Shown piece by piece: positions 12,421 through 24,748 of a stretch of DNA of 64,000 nt. Numbering within the stretch: the stretch's first letter is position 1; every line of letters begins with the position of its first letter. This stretch comes from Torreya grandis (Eukaryota > Streptophyta > Pinopsida > Cupressales > Taxaceae). The notes below the pieces were generated by a model. That model searched no databases. It saw only the letters and a list, made by a program, of their open reading frames with translations, and was not told the DNA's origin. Position numbers and translations under genes: made by a program. Location of the stretch: NCBI GenBank assembly GCA_037957365.1, contig JARHVA010000667.1:1118501-1182500 (forward strand), read 5' to 3'.

Positions 12421-12779
12421 TGGTCAAACTTTTTAAATTGAAAAGTTGTATTTTAAAGTTGTTTTTGTACTTTTAAAAGTTAAATTAGCGTTCTCTCTAT
12501 TTTGTGGATGGATTTTACACAAAGGAGTGTGATACCATTCTCCTGTGGATGGATTTAAAAAAATGACATCTCCCTCCCCATACCCACATTTGTCATCTTT
12601 TGGTTACTTTGATTGTTGATAAAAGCCTCTCAATACACAATGAAAAAAACAATCAAGAATTCACATGAGAATAAAAATTTGTATTTTATTAATTAAAAAC
12701 TAAATACATAGTGTTGTTGATCAAATTCGCAATAAGCGTTTCCCTATATCCAACAGTTTCTAAGTGTTTCCCTATATCC
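12421..12779. other. AT-rich spacer between the two LINEs
   Basis: This holds the presumed 3' end of LINE 1 and unassigned sequence. A 29-bp direct duplication (GTTTCCCTATATCCAAYAGTTTC) occurs at about 12737-12790. No gene is visible. Confidence 0.5.
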
Positions 12780-12789
12780 AATAGTTTCC

Positions 12790-13600
12790 AACCACCAAAT
12801 TCACCAGGTATATTGTATGATGCTCTTGGGTTGTCAGACCTCCTGTTCATTACCAAGACCCAAGAGAGCCTTGTATGGCCTCTCCGTGGTATCACAAGTT
12901 ATCACTGGCTATTAGCTTGCAGATAGGAGACTAGGTGCTTTGGTGGTGTTAAAGGTTCAGGTGGAGTGGCTTGTCTGACTAGAGATACTCTCTGGTGCAA
13001 GGTTTTGGTAGTTGCCTCTGACAAGTTTTCTAGATTCATGTGGGTCCAGATTAGGGGGCTGCCCCCCTCCCTAGGGACATCTACATTGCAATTTGCTACT
13101 TCCCTTTGGCTTCGTCCCCATATCCTATCCACAAGGTCCCTGAAGGGGACCCTTTTATAGATTTGTATACCGGTATCACTTACTATTCTACGGTTGGCGA
13201 AGTTATTCTTCTAGGTGACTTCAACGCTAGTACCAGAGCTTCTTAGACCCCCCTTCATGACCATTCTGCAAATGTGTTCTGCGCCCAGGAGATTGATCCA
13301 GAGTCAATTGGGTTTCACAGGATGTCAAATGATGTTCTAGGACGTTTCATGGCCTACGGTAGGCACCTCCTACAGTTGGGAGTCTCATGGCTTGTTGATC
13401 TTGAATGGGCTGGCATGCTATCCAGATTCTCACTTTTTCACATGCAGACCTCATGGTGGGGGTGCAAGTGTGGTGGATTATGTCATATCTAGCCAAAACC
13501 TACTACCTTCCATCAGTCACTTTACTGTTTAGCCCATCCCACTTGCGGACCACGCCCTTTTTTTCTTTATCCAGATTGGTACCCCTCACACTCCCTCTCC
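12790..13600 (+). pseudogene. LINE 2 apurinic-type endonuclease domain remnant
   Basis: Successive frames give LLFITKTQESLVW at about 12840 (the conserved E/T region), GSGGVACLTRDTL at about 12955, and GEVILLGDFNAST at about 13195-13235. The GDFNA motif is the hallmark of the endonuclease/exonuclease/phosphatase fold. At about 13530 a PLADHAPFF-type stretch corresponds to the SDH motif with the catalytic His. The enzyme would nick target DNA to prime reverse transcription. It is split across at least three frames. Confidence 0.78.
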
Positions 13601-14199
13601 TAATATGTTCCCTTCTCTAGCCTACCTCATACCACCTTCCATTTTAATGATGGGGACTTTGACATTTTCTCTTCCCACATCTGCCAGCTTCTCCCACCTG
13701 AGTCCTAGTTCTTCCCACTTGAGTGTATTGCCACCAAATATACATGTCTTTCTTCCATCATTCGGGAAGCTGTTCTTAAGTCCTTTCTTAGCTCCACCAG
13801 GGCCACATCCCCTTCACATCAGATTAATAATTCGAGCTCACATAATACTTGTCTCATGAACAAGTCGTACGATGACGGTTGCAAAACTCTCCATCGCCAA
13901 CTTCATCACGCTTTCATCCATGACCACCACTCCTACCCCACACTGAAATCCTCATATCGTTGTCTCCTCCGCCGCAAGAAACGTCTCTTTATCTCTCAAA
14001 GGAGAGGGACCTTATGGGATTCATTCATCCACACTCGCAAATAGTTGTGGCGTACCATCCTCCCCCACCGATCTCCCCTCCCTCTTGAGCTTAACCCTGG
14101 ATTGATGATCTCCCACACATCCACTCTCTATGATATTTTGGGGCAACCTCTGATTCATGTTTCCTCCCCACCCTCTTCTTGCCACTTATTCACATGCGG

Positions 14200-15520
14200 C
14201 AACATTAGAGAAGCTGTTAGAGTGATGAATAGTAGCAGAGTAGTTGATGAGGAGGGTTTTCAAGCAAAATTCTTCAAACATGGGTAGATACTTGGTTGAT
14301 CTCTTCAACCATGTGGTTTATTCATGTTTTCCACCATCTTGGTCACATCACATCATTCATTCAATACACAAATCAGCCCCAACTCAGATCCCACTAACTA
14401 CAGGACGATCATGGTGGGCTACACATTCTCAAAACTATATGCTATAGTTCTCAAAGAGTTGGAGTAGAAACACCTCAAAGCTAGGGGGCAAGCTGGATTC
14501 CGTCAATCTCATCAGACCATAGACCACATATTTACTCTCTGAGCCATCATCGAGGAAGCACGTCATCGCTCGTCAAAAGTTTTTGCTACTTTGTAGTCTT
14601 TCATAAAGCTTTTGACTCTATTGTATGGGAGGCTCTATTCTAGAGGCTCAGAGACATTCGTATCTCTAAAACCCTTTTGACAGCCATTATGCACCTCTAA
14701 AAGACTGTCCTCTGTTGTCTCCGCACTGCCCATGGGTTATCAGAGTTTATCAGGAGTATCATCAACGTTAAATAGGGCTGCTCTCTATCCCTCACTCTCT
14801 TTGGAATATACATTGATGAGCTAGAGACCTTTCTTCATGAGCATATCTAGGACGGTGATGGTTGCCTTCTCCACTAGGTTTTGATAGCTATCCTATTTTT
14901 TGCAGACAATGTGGTCCTCATGGTCTCCTCCCCTAAGGGGTTGCATTGACAGTTGGATGCCCTAGATCTTTTCTATGATCTTCGACAGTTGACAATCAAT
15001 CTAGGCAAAACCAAGGTTATGGTCTTCAATGGGTTGAAGACCTCACACCTCCATTTCTTATTAAAAGGGGAGGAGATTGAGATTGCCAACACCTATATTT
15101 ACTTGGGGGTGCATTTTTTTGGACCGCAGTTTAGCCTGAGACAAGTCCTCCAGTGTTGAATCAACAAGGGATATGGTTCTTTAGCCCTCCTAAGAGACAG
15201 TGTTTTCAAAACTATTTTCAGTTCATCTCTTCCAAGATGTCCCTCATGGACACCCTTATCAAGGCCATTATTCTTTATGGGCCCCTGGCTTGGGGACCCT
15301 CTTTGCTTGAGTCTGATTGGGCATCAACCAAGAGAGTCCAAAAACTTCTTCTCCGCCACATTATCAAGTGCAAACAGACTGTTTCCCAGCACATCATCCT
15401 TGGAGAATTTGGGGCCCATCCCTTCAGACTGGAGACTATATTTGATTTGATCTCTTTCTTGCATTGCATCTGGAGCTTCGTCGACTCAACGAGGGGCATG
15501 ACAGATACCCATACTTAGCT
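14200..15520 (+). pseudogene. LINE 2 reverse transcriptase remnant
   Basis: Motifs seen in changing frames are DEEGFQAKFFKHG at 14244-14287, GQAGFRQSHQTIDHIF at about 14490 (RT motif with GFR), a degraded FHKAFDS at about 14600, and FADNVVLM at about 14898-14920, which corresponds to the catalytic FADD box with the second Asp changed to Asn. NLGKTKVMVFN at about 14998 is the following motif (usually N..KT..M.F). After 15153 the thumb/connection region continues. The D-to-N change and many stops show that it is inactive. Confidence 0.8.
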
Positions 15521-15770
15521 TATTGTTTTTCAAAGGCTATTGCCCATTTCGGCCCTCCTATCCGGGCTTGTTGTTGGTACACTGGGTTCTCTAATCTCTT
15601 AGGATATGGGGGATTAGGATGGATCTTCTCCCTCCGTTTTAGTATTCCTTGGACACTCCGAGCCACCTTCTACCTACCAGACAAGGGATGAATAGGATTA
15701 TTAGGGAGGATATTTATAGACGGTCTATTCATACCACTTGGGTTAACCCCTATGGGGGTTACACCCAAAG

Positions 15771-16232
15771 ATGACCTTTTATGCAGAGCACTTCCTAGAA
15801 CTGAGGGATGGGCTTATTGTCCATCCTCAGTACACTTTCCGCCATTGGATGCATGCTCTTCATATTCCCCTTGGACAGTTTAGAGTGGGTTCCCATAGGA
15901 TTCTGATTGAGATGGATCATCAGATGGATCGAGCAGACAAGATTTGTCAGCTATGCAGCCTTCAGGAGGCCGAGATGGAAGAACACTTCATCTTCCATTG
16001 CCCCATCTACTATGAGATCAGAGGGAGGTTCCACTGTCTTTTCAAGGAGACCCAAACTCTCTCTGTCTTCTTCAGATATGAAGACCAAAGATGTCTGGCT
16101 CTATATATGCAGGAGCACTTAGGCTTTGTGACCTCACAATTCAGGGCCCCACTGGACCATGGTATATCCAGTGGATTACTTCCTTCTTTATGGTGCTACC
16201 CTAGGGGTGAGGCACTAAGTGCCAAATCGTAA
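15771..16232 (+). pseudogene. LINE 2 C-terminal domain with CCHC-type motif
   Basis: An open 153-codon frame includes HRILIEMDHQMDRADKICQLCSLQEAEMEE and then HFIFHCPIYYE. The spacing CxxC...HxxxxC is the zinc-binding motif at the end of many LINE ORF2 proteins. It is thought to help bind RNA or target DNA. The frame stays open much longer than the rest of this LINE. Downstream to 16713 is a tail ending at the element C insertion. Confidence 0.75.
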
Positions 16233-16715
16233 TTACCACAACGTCACACTCCAGATCAGTATAGATCCAAAGGACCATTCACAACTCCCCAAGATCTCAT
16301 CGACATAACCATTCTAGTCCCAGCGCCAGTAATCAGACTAGATCCACCAGATCATCACGGCGAGCTACTTCGTCCAGACAACACACGGGACAGACCAGAC
16401 ACTCCATCTCCTCCTCCAATGGTTATCCATCTATTTTGAGCTTCTTTTTGATGACCTCGAATGTTTGGAGAGCTGGGTCCACTCCTTGATGGACCTTTCT
16501 CATTACTTCTCCTAGTTCTCATATTGTACTTTCCCACCTCTCCGTTTGGCTGGGGTTGTTGGTTGCGGGTTGTTCTTCATCTCTTTCCTTTTTGATTGCT
16601 TCCACTCTTTGTTGTATTGTTTCTCTTTCTGCTTTGTGTTCTACATGGGAAACCGTTTGGTTTTCCCGCTTTGCTCTGACACCTATTGTACTCTGTAGTC
16701 CCTTTGACCTATACT

Positions 16716-18852
16716 TGTTGATGCTATGGATTGCACCCTTGACAGAAGGCTGAGCTTCTGTCTTCCACGTGGCACAATGGAGACTCCCCTCTTGTCTGTG
16801 GGTCTAGCAAAACTGAGGGGAGAATCTCTAGATAAAGGCTAGCTCCCTTTGATGCATCTCTAGGTTATTTCACTAATGCTGCTAATATATATAAAAAGGG
16901 GGGGTTGAAAAGAGAGGAAGATGCTTGAAATAGAAACTAACCTAAGACAGTGATGCACCAAACAAGTTTGATCCACTCATTACTCACACTTCAAACCATA
17001 AGAACACATACATACACTTTATCTGATGAAAAGACCATACTGTAGGGAGCTTATTAGGAAGACTTAATGAAGACACACAGAAGATGAACTAACTACAGGC
17101 GCTGTAGAAAAACACACTGTCTGGTAACCTTCTCTCATTTCTGTGCTCCGGATACAACTCTTCTTGTTACTTACAGGAATGGCGATTTGTCTATACCAGA
17201 TGTGTTGGTATCAAGCTTGTGAAAACATCATGGAAAAATGACTGGACACAAAGTTAATACTCAGGGACACTCAGAGATATATCCAACCAAATATAGGTAA
17301 AAATGCCTTTTATTAATTCAAGGTGAAAATTTGGCAGGGTTGCGCCATACAAAAATGAGAGATCTCCTTTTTCAAATGAGAGTTTTACAATATAATATAG
17401 AGAGAGAGGAAGCAAAGGCGCCCCTTTGGAAAAGACTTTGGCGCCCTTCTTTACAAATGGCCCATGCGCGTTGAGAACATTGGGAAGAGGAAGCCGTTGA
17501 AAGAGAATGTTGTGTTGGCTGCCATTTTTGACTTTTAGTGTTTAAAATATGTTAAACGTCATGTGTGAAAACATGGGCCGCGCCGTTTGTCTGCAAACAA
17601 GACTCCTTCAGGACATTCACGCGGTTGTCTGCTCATTAATGCAAAATGAGGAAAAACAAGCTACGCCATTTACTGTTTGTGCCCCTTGACGACCATTTCA
17701 TAGGGACTGTTCCAACAGCTGTAATAACTCTCCTGCCAATGCCTCCCTTTTGCCATTTGGGCTGTTTTTTTCATATCTCATTGTTTTGTCTCTTCCTGGC
17801 TTTGTCTTTTCCTGGAATTTGAGCTCTCAGGGCTATCTTATCGTCCTTTGCTGGCTCCTTGGGCTCTTTTCTCAGCGGGCTCTTCCTTTTGGCCCTAAAG
17901 CCTTTGGATTCCTTTGGATTTGCACTCAGGTATTTAAAGATCAACGACTATTCTATTGCCCTGAATTTGATGTCTGCGAGGACGTCATCGGACATCTAGA
18001 TTCCAACAACTATTCCACGATGCTCAATTTTGATGTCTTCGGGCTCGTACCCCTTGGTTAATTCCTTCAGCTTCACTTTCTTTCGGCTTTCTTGGCTCTC
18101 GGCTTTCTTTTCGAAGTTTCCTTTGACCAGGCTTAGTCTTTGAACCCTCCCAAAGGGAGGGTGTTCCTTCTGGGTTTGAGAAAGATCCCTTTCACGGTCA
18201 CCGAGAATCCCCCGCAAGAGCACCTGCCCTTCGGGGTCCTTCGGACTGCCTCGGCTTTTCAAATCCTTCGGACAAAATGTCCGAAGGAAATCTTTCCTTC
18301 ATTCTGCCGCTTGTTTCTTTCGGATAAAATTCTTTCGGACGAAAGTCCGAAGGAATTCCTTCGGAATTTCTGTCCAAAGGATTTGCCTTGTAAAATTTTG
18401 CTGCGGAATTTTTTTCGAAAGATAATCCTTTTTGTTCTTTGCCTTGTGAATTTCTTCGGACAAAATGTTTGAAGGAATTCCTTCAGGCATTTTGTCTACA
18501 AAAATTCGACTTCGTTCTTTTCCTTATGAAATTCCTTTGGATAGAAAGTCCGAAGGAATTCTTTGCCTTGGTCCTTTTTTAAGTAAACTTACCTTTTCCT
18601 ACCTTGTTCACTTTGCCTATTTTCTGCCCTCCGCAAGGGTACCTTTTGGTTTGGAACTGCCCCCCGCAGCCTGCTAGAATGGTCCAGTTTGTGCCTGGCT
18701 GACCTCCGCAAGGGCACTTGTCCTTCAGGGTTTGGAAAACCCCTTTGAACCTTCCGATTGAACCAATTGCTTGAACCCACTGCTTGAACCAACTAATTGA
18801 ACCCACTGTTTGAACCCACTATTTGAACCAACTAGTTGAACATTGTTAAGTT
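16716..18852 (-). repeat. Element C 3' LTR, larger portion
   Basis: It starts TGTTGATGCTATGGATTGCACCC and is collinear with the 5' LTR at 42801-45030. It includes a TATA region (about 17390-17400), duplicated TTGAYGTC blocks (17955-18060), TCCGAAGG palindromes (18270-18560), CGCAAGGG boxes and a TTGAACC run (18736-18840). It stops at the AAGTT target duplication of element B (18848-18852). Confidence 0.85.
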
Positions 18853-19525
18853 TGTTTGGTGAATATTTTGTCAATCAGCTAACTAATGAGCAAAATAGGT
18901 CTCTTCAACCACAGCATAGGGAAATTGGTCGGCTAGATGTGCAAGTTTACTCTATGAAAAGGGGACAAATCTCTCCTCTCATCAAGAGGAGGTTCCCTGT
19001 AAATATGCAGGAACTATATACTATATATATAAGCAGAAAATAACGCTAAGAGGTAGGATAAACCATCCATCTCTCTTTTTTCAGAGATGGTGTTCACAAA
19101 TCAAAAGAGAAATCCTGATGAAATGACAGAAGGCACTCCTCTTTTTTCAGAAGTGCTGTTCAACAGACAAAAAGAAACTTTTTGGTAGTGACAAATAACT
19201 ATAACAAGGCGCAATAACACACCCGGATGAAACGTAGCACAGTCTCTACCTCAACTGCCAAAGAGTGAAATATGAAGGACAATGAGGGCACAAAGTCGTC
19301 CCAAGGTCCTTTACACAGAAATAGAAAGAAAACACACTAAAGGCAATTGTGGGAACACAAAGTCTCTCCACAGTTGGCTTTAGAACACCTTTCTGATTAT
19401 TTTCACTAATTTTGCTTATTCAATTAAATAGACGAAAAACGTATTAAGGAAACAGACATAAGAACAATTTCCCCAACAACCAAGCTATTCCAGCACAAAG
19501 TCTGAAAAGTCGCTTGTTTTCTTAT

Positions 19526-21782
19526 TGTTGACGCAGTGGATTGCACCCTTGACAAGACGCTGGGCTCTTGCCCTCCACACGTCAAAATGGAAACTCCCCT
19601 TTTGCCTGTGGGCAAGGCAAAACTGGGGGGAGTCTTTAGACAAGGGCTAGCTCCTTTTGATGCATTTGAGTTATTTCAATAAGTGTTTATATATATATAT
19701 ATATATATATATAAGCAAAACTAGGGGGAGAGTCTCTAGACAAGGGCTAGCTCCTTTTGATGCATCTGAGTTATTCCAATAAGTGTTAATATATATATAA
19801 TGGGGGGAATGAAAAAGGAGAAGGAATACAGAAAAACAAAACTTAATCTAAAAGGGTGATGCACCAAATAATTTGACCTACTCACACTCACAATTTGAAC
19901 CATAAGAACACATACATACACTCTAACTGGTAAAAGGACCAAACTGCAGGAAGCTTAACAGGGAGGCTTTAATGGAACACACAGAAAAAGGGACTTACCA
20001 TAGGCACTGTAGGAAAAACACACTGTCTGGTAACCTCCTTTTGCCTCTGCGCTCCAGGTACAACTCTTCTTGTCACCTGTAAGGATGGCGCCTTGTAGAA
20101 ACCAGGTGCGTTGATGTCAACCCTGTGAAAACATTTGGAAGCAATAACTGAACACAAGACTAACACTCAGACACACTCAAAGATATCTAACCAGAATAGA
20201 GGTAAAAATGCATTTTTTATTGATTCCAGGTGATAATTGTCAGGGCTTCGCCTTCCAATGTGAAAGATAGATCCTTAAAAATGAGAGTTACAATATATAT
20301 ATAGAAGAGAGAACAAAAGGCGCCTCTTTTGAAAAAGACTTTTGGCGCCCTTTGACAAGTGGCCCATGTGCGTCCTGACGGCGTTGGGAAGAAGAAACCG
20401 CTGAAACATAAACGTTGTGTCGGCTCCGATTCTGACTTCAGGCATTTAAAAACATAGGCTGCACCGTTTCTCCACAAACAAGGCTGCTCCTTGAAGGCAC
20501 CCATGCGGTTTGTCTGCTCATAAATGCAAAATGGAGAAAAAAGGTCGCGCCATTCACTGTTTGTGTCGTTTGATGACCACTTGGCAAGCACTGTTCCAAC
20601 TGCTGGAATTAACTCTTTGAGTCGACGCCTTCCTTCACCACTTGGACTGTTTTGTCTGTTTCTACACTTGGCTCTTTTGTCTTTTCTTTGCCTGTCTTTT
20701 CTAGCTTTTTTGGCCCTCGGGGGCTATCTTCTCGGCCTTGCTGGCTCCTTGGGCTCTTTTATTAACAAGTTGCTAAGTTCATTCTCAACTTTTGTCTTTT
20801 CTCAGCATCGTTTTTTCCTAGTTTGTCTTTTGCTGACTTATGTCTCTTTGTTCTTTGGTTGGCACTCAAGAATTTAAAGATCAAACGGCTATTTCTCTGC
20901 TGTAAAATTGACGTTCGCGGGCCCGTCACCGTTTGAAAACCAACGGCTAGTCTATTTCCCTAAAATTGACGGCTTCGGAGACGTCACCGCCCTTGGCAAT
21001 TCCTTCGGTCCTTTCTCTTGATTCGACCTTTTGTCGCTCTCTTACCTTCGGGCTTTTGTTTTGGACCCTCCCGAAGGGAAGGTGTCCCTTTGGACTTGGA
21101 GAAGTATCCTTTGTTCGGCAGCCGAGAGTCCCCCGCAAGGGCACCTGCCCTTCGGGGTCCTTCGGTGGCCTTTTCTCTTCAACATTTTTCTCGCAGACAT
21201 TTTCCCGAATTTCTTCGAACATTTTCCTCGGCCACTTTTCTTGAATTTCTTCAGACATTTTGTCCGAAGGAATTCCTTCGAACGAAAAGTCCGAAAGAAA
21301 TCAATTTATACCTTAAGTCCTTTTTCCACGGGATTTTGTTCTTAGCCCTTCCGAATTTCTTCAGACTTTTTGTCCGAAGGAATTCCTTTGGACAAAAAGT
21401 CCGAAGGAATCATGTCCTTGTCTTTTCCTTCGATTGCCTTCAAAAGTGCCCTTCGGGAAATTTGTTTCGATACTGTCCCCAACCAAGTGCCCTCCGCAAG
21501 GGCACTTGTCCTTCAGGAGACTATTGAACCTTCTCATTGAACCGTTCTTTTGAACCAAGCTGTTGAACCCACTGACTGAACCAGACTATTGAACCAAGCA
21601 CTTGTCCATTTTGCGCCTAAGTGTTGGGAAACCATTTGTTGCCTGCAGAGTCCGTAGAAATGGGCCTGCAGAGTCCGTAGAAATTCTCTAGACTTGTGCA
21701 AAATAAAAATAAAAAACTGGCTCAGAACAACAGGGAGAGAAGGGGACCGATTTTTGACCTGTTGGACCAAAAATGGTCAACA
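19526..21782 (-). repeat. Solo LTR (element C family) inside the element B 3' LTR
   Basis: Ends are TGTTGACGCAGTGG and AATGGTCAACA. A perfect 5-bp duplication CTTAT flanks it at 19521-19525 and 21783-21787, and the uninterrupted sequence is present at about 33690 in the other LTR of element B. The length is 2257 bp. It has no internal region, so it is a product of LTR-LTR recombination. It contains a tandem duplication of about 100 bp with (TA)n at 19617-19800, a TATA site near 20292-20303 and palindromes at 21256-21410. Confidence 0.92.
20291..20303 (-). promoter_or_regulatory. Putative LTR TATA box
   Basis: The minus strand reads CTATATATATATTG at the position equivalent to the TATA-like site in all sibling LTRs, preceded (upstream on the minus strand) by purine/CT-rich sequence and GGCGCC motifs. 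Confidence 0.5.
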
Positions 21783-21907
21783 CTTATTTAAATAACGAAA
21801 TATGATAAACAATCTGAGCTCAAAGTCTCAATAATGCCTTTCAATTTGGGCAGAGTTTTGTTTCTGATAACAGAGAGAGATCTCTTAAAACAATAAGAGA
21901 GAGTCCA

Positions 21908-21915
21908 ATATATAG
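21908..21915 (-). promoter_or_regulatory. Putative TATA box, element B 3' LTR
   Basis: AATATATAG (minus CTATATATTGG) occurs identically at 33819-33826 in the 5' LTR. In the element's orientation it lies downstream of the ACACGTGGC boxes (22430-22840). Confidence 0.5.
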
Positions 21916-22429
21916 TGCTCCAGGAAAGACTTGGGCGCTTTGTTTCACGAAAAATGCGTTACAATGCATTCAATGCCTTTAATGCAATTTAAATTTTGTC
22001 CATGGGTTATGCTGAAATCGAGTATCGGTTTTTAATATGGGTTACTTGATGTGTTTCCTTATGTGTGCACAGCTGTTTGCTCTACTCAATGCAAAAAAAT
22101 AGGCCGTGCCATTGAATATTCGCGCTCTTCGATGTCCACTTGGTGGACTGCTTTACCTTCTAGAAACATATCCCATGCGCGGATATTTCTGATCTTTCTC
22201 CATCGTTCCCCCTTTCTTGGCTGTATTTTCCCCTTTTCTGTGCTATCTGAGCTCTCGGGCTATCTCTTTGGCCGGTTGCTGAGTTCGTTCATGGGGTCTG
22301 TGCTTAAGCCTGCAAGGATCAACAGTTATTTTTTTGTCGCAAATTTGACATGTTCGGCTCCGTCATTGTTTGAAAGCCAATCCTTCGTGTCTTCCCGCTT
22401 GCTCTGGCCGCTTTCCACTGATCTCAACA

Positions 22430-22840
22430 AGTGACATGTGGCGTGTTTTGCTGTGAAACAAGGGAGGACACGTGGCAGCATCCGCTTAACTTATAGAGGT
22501 TTCGGGTGCCTTTTGAGAGTCTTATGGAGGATGACATGTGGCGGCTTCCGTTGAGCTTATAGAAGCACTGTAGAAACATTCGTGACTCTTTTGGATTCAT
22601 GTAGACGATGACATGTGGCACGTTCCGCTCGAGTTTAGACACTCACCTGGGACCCAACATAGTCCTTAATAAAAGGAAGACGCTGCGGATGTTGCCACTT
22701 GGCGGCCTTTGCCAAGCTTTGTAGATGACACGTGGCACGTTCCACTGCTTTGAAAGTTACTAAAAACTATGTCCTAGCAGACGACACTTGGCAGCGTCCG
22801 CTTTGACTTTGTAAGGCACACATGGCAGCATTTGCTGCAC
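22430..22840 (-). promoter_or_regulatory. Cluster of ACACGTGGC / ACTTGGCAGC boxes
   Basis: Repeated units of the form GATGACACGTGGCRSSNTCCGCT recur every 60-80 bp. Perfect CACGTG G-box cores are at 22469-22474 and 22732-22737. The same cluster is in the 5' LTR (34330-34740, core at 34721-34726) and in the other LTR family (8150-8480; 30770-31150). ACGTGGC is the core bound by plant bZIP factors of the ABF/G-box type; the function here is inferred. Confidence 0.5.
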
Positions 22841-23389
22841 TTTGAGGTTTGATCTTTCCCGGAGGGAACTTGCCCTTCGGGGTCTTGAGAAATGGTCCAC
22901 TTTTGCTCGGGAAGAGCCCCCTCGCAAGGGTACCTACCCTTCAAGCGGTCTTGGGATGGCCTTCGAGCTTTAATTTTCTCGGCGGGTTTTTCCTTTTTCG
23001 GCGGACTTTTCCTTTGGGCAAAAAGTCCGAAGGAATTCTTTCAGACAATTTGTCCGAAGGAAATCTTCATTCGTTTTGCCTCTGTTTTCTGTCGGGCTTT
23101 CTTTCGGCGGGCTTTTGTTTTTGCTTCGAGCTTATTTCTTCAGACATAAGTCCGAAGGAATTCCTTCGGACATTTTGTCCGAAGGAAATGCCTTAATCAT
23201 TTTGCCTTAGTCGATTTTTTGCGTTCTTTTCCCGAAAGAGAACTGTGCCCTCCACAAGGACTGTTCAAGCCCGGAAATATCCTTCAGACTTTTGCAACGG
23301 TCGATCTACTCCTCGTTTGCCCTTTGCAAGCGTTGTTCGTCCTTGGTTCACTCTTCCGAAGGAATTCTCTTTGTCCGCTTTTGCTCGTT

Positions 23390-23502
23390 GCCCTTTGCAA
23401 GGGCACTCGGCTTGGTTCACTGCCCTCCACAAGGGTACTCGGCTTGGTTTACTGCCCTCCGCAAAGGTACTTGGCTTGGTTCACTGCCCTCTGCAAGGGC
23501 AC
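23390..23502. repeat. 32-bp tandem repeat, 3.5 copies, element B 3' LTR
   Basis: The unit TGCCCTCCGCAAGGGCACTC plus GGCTTGGTTCAC is repeated head to tail with substitutions. Each unit contains a short inverted repeat (GCCCT..AGGGC). There are no spacers, so this is a minisatellite, not a CRISPR array. Confidence 0.8.
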
Positions 23503-23519
23503 TTTTTCCTTTGGCTTTG

Positions 23520-24210
23520 AAGCAGCCTCTTGAACCGACTTTGGTTCAACGGTTCAATCATTCAATCGGTTCAATCTCTTTATTTGACAAAGTCTCTTTT
23601 TTTTATCTCTTGAACCAAACGCGTTGAACCATATGGTCATTGAACCTGTTGAACCTTTGAACCAAAGTGGTTCAACAGTTCAATGGTTCAAGCCTTCTTT
23701 GCTTTGATAAGTGTTTTAAAGCCGTTGAATCTTTAAGCGGTTGAACTTTGAACCTTGACAAATGCGCTTAACTCTTATTGATGACGTTGAACCTTTGAAC
23801 CCATTGAACTCGTTGAACAAAAATGGTTCAGGGTTCAACAGTTCAATGGTTCAATGGTTCAAACACTGCATAAAAGTTTGCCGATGAACTCTTTTGGTTG
23901 AACCAAGGCATTGAACCAATCCTGAAAATGACTAAGTGTTGGAAACTTGTTCTTTTGATTGAACTCGCCTGTAGAAGCCTTTGAACCTTCTGATTTCAAG
24001 CATGTTGAGTCCGTAGAAACATATCTGCAAAGTTCGTAGATTTAAGCCTGCAAAGTCCGTAGAAGTGAGTCCGTAGAACTGGCAGAGTCCGTAGATATGA
24101 GTCCATAGATTCCTTCTTGAGAAGTCTATAGAACAGAGTCCGTAGATTCAAGCCTACAGAGTCCGTACATTCAAGCCTGCAGAGTCTGTAGATTTGAGTC
24201 CGTAGAACTT
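23520..24210. repeat. TTGAACC/GGTTCAA tract followed by AGTCCGTAGA repeats
   Basis: From 23520 to 23990 dozens of TTGAACC and GGTTCAA heptamers, which are reverse complements, alternate at short spacing. From 23995 to 24210 the 10-mer AGTCCGTAGA with GCCTGCA spacers recurs about ten times. Both are repeated in the element B 5' LTR at 35420-35930 and 35950-36140. They form the first 0.8 kb of U3 in element orientation. Confidence 0.75.
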
Positions 24211-24342
24211 GAAAAAGCTTGAAAAATAGAGAATTTGAATGCCCAGAACAATTTTTGAAAAGGGGAGAGAGGATTTTGGTCTGTTGGACCAAAATAGTTC
24301 AAATGTTGTCCCAAAAATGAGTGATATTTTGGGGGGACAATA

Positions 24343-24748
24343 GCTGGCTCTAGTTGGAGAACTTCCTTCAATTGAAAACTTTGAAAAAGTTGAGGGGAGT
24401 AGAAGCCAGAATCTCTAATGCTTTGAAGTATGCCATTGGGCTATGGAGTTGTGCTACCCAAAAAGAAAGGCTCCAAAAAATGAAAACAAACAACACAAAG
24501 CATAAACAAAGACTATACAAATATACATATGTACAGGAAAACTTATCTGATACTTAAAAATTGAAGTGCTTCAGATGCTGCCCATTGTAAGGCAGAGAAA
24601 AAAGTGCGTTGTCTTGATATTTCAACAGGAAATTGTTCTCACCATTTAGCTAATGAATAGTAAACGGGCCTCTCCAAAGAGAATCAAATTTTTCATGCAT
24701 CCCCTTTGGTTCTCTTCTCTTGTCCCATAGCAGGACTTGATCTCCAAC
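24343..24748 (-). other. Element B, 3' untranslated and integrase tail
   Basis: This is the region between the integrase core frame and the 3' LTR. On the minus strand the first part still encodes the integrase C-terminal wording VGDQVLLWDKRREPKG before stops accumulate. A purine-rich tract directly beside the LTR is weak. Confidence 0.55.

Larger units (their letters stand above)
12780..16713 (+). mobile_element. Decayed LINE 2, nearly full ORF2; split by element C
   Basis: The plus strand carries endonuclease, reverse transcriptase and C-terminal Cys/His domains in the normal non-LTR order. The 3' end is interrupted at 16713 by element C and resumes at 45307: the left side ends CCTTTGACCTATA and the right side starts CTATATTTGTGGTCATTTG. 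A related 3' tail at about 52435-52480 (CCATTGACCTAATTTTCGTCATTTGTG) confirms that these two halves belong together. Many stops and frameshifts make it non-functional. Confidence 0.78.
18853..24342 (-). repeat. Element B 3' LTR, interrupted by a solo LTR
   Basis: TGTTTGGTGAATATTTTG at 18853 matches the 5' LTR end TGTTGGGTGAATATTTTG at 33033. The copy runs to 19525, is cut by the solo LTR, resumes at 21783 and ends GGGGGGACAATA near 24342 (5' LTR: GGGGGACAACA). The net length is about 3.23 kb against 3.245 kb for the 5' LTR. Both contain ACACGTGGC boxes, TCCGAAGG palindromes, a 32-bp tandem repeat, a TTGAACC/GGTTCAA tract and AGTCCGTAGA repeats. Open frames inside are by-products of these repeats. 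Confidence 0.9.

Noticed and set aside
20966..21527. Plus-strand frame of 169 codons
   Set aside because: Same reason: translation of the TCCGAAGG and CGCAAGGGCAC modules of a solo LTR, opposite to the element's own strand.
22051..22434. 127-codon plus-strand frame
   Set aside because: Lies in the R/U3 part of the element B 3' LTR on the opposite strand; the corresponding part of the 5' LTR (33950-34350) breaks it.
23219..23627. CRISPR-like regular repeats
   Set aside because: The 32-bp units are directly adjacent without spacers, occur inside a eukaryotic LTR, and are repeated in the sister LTR.
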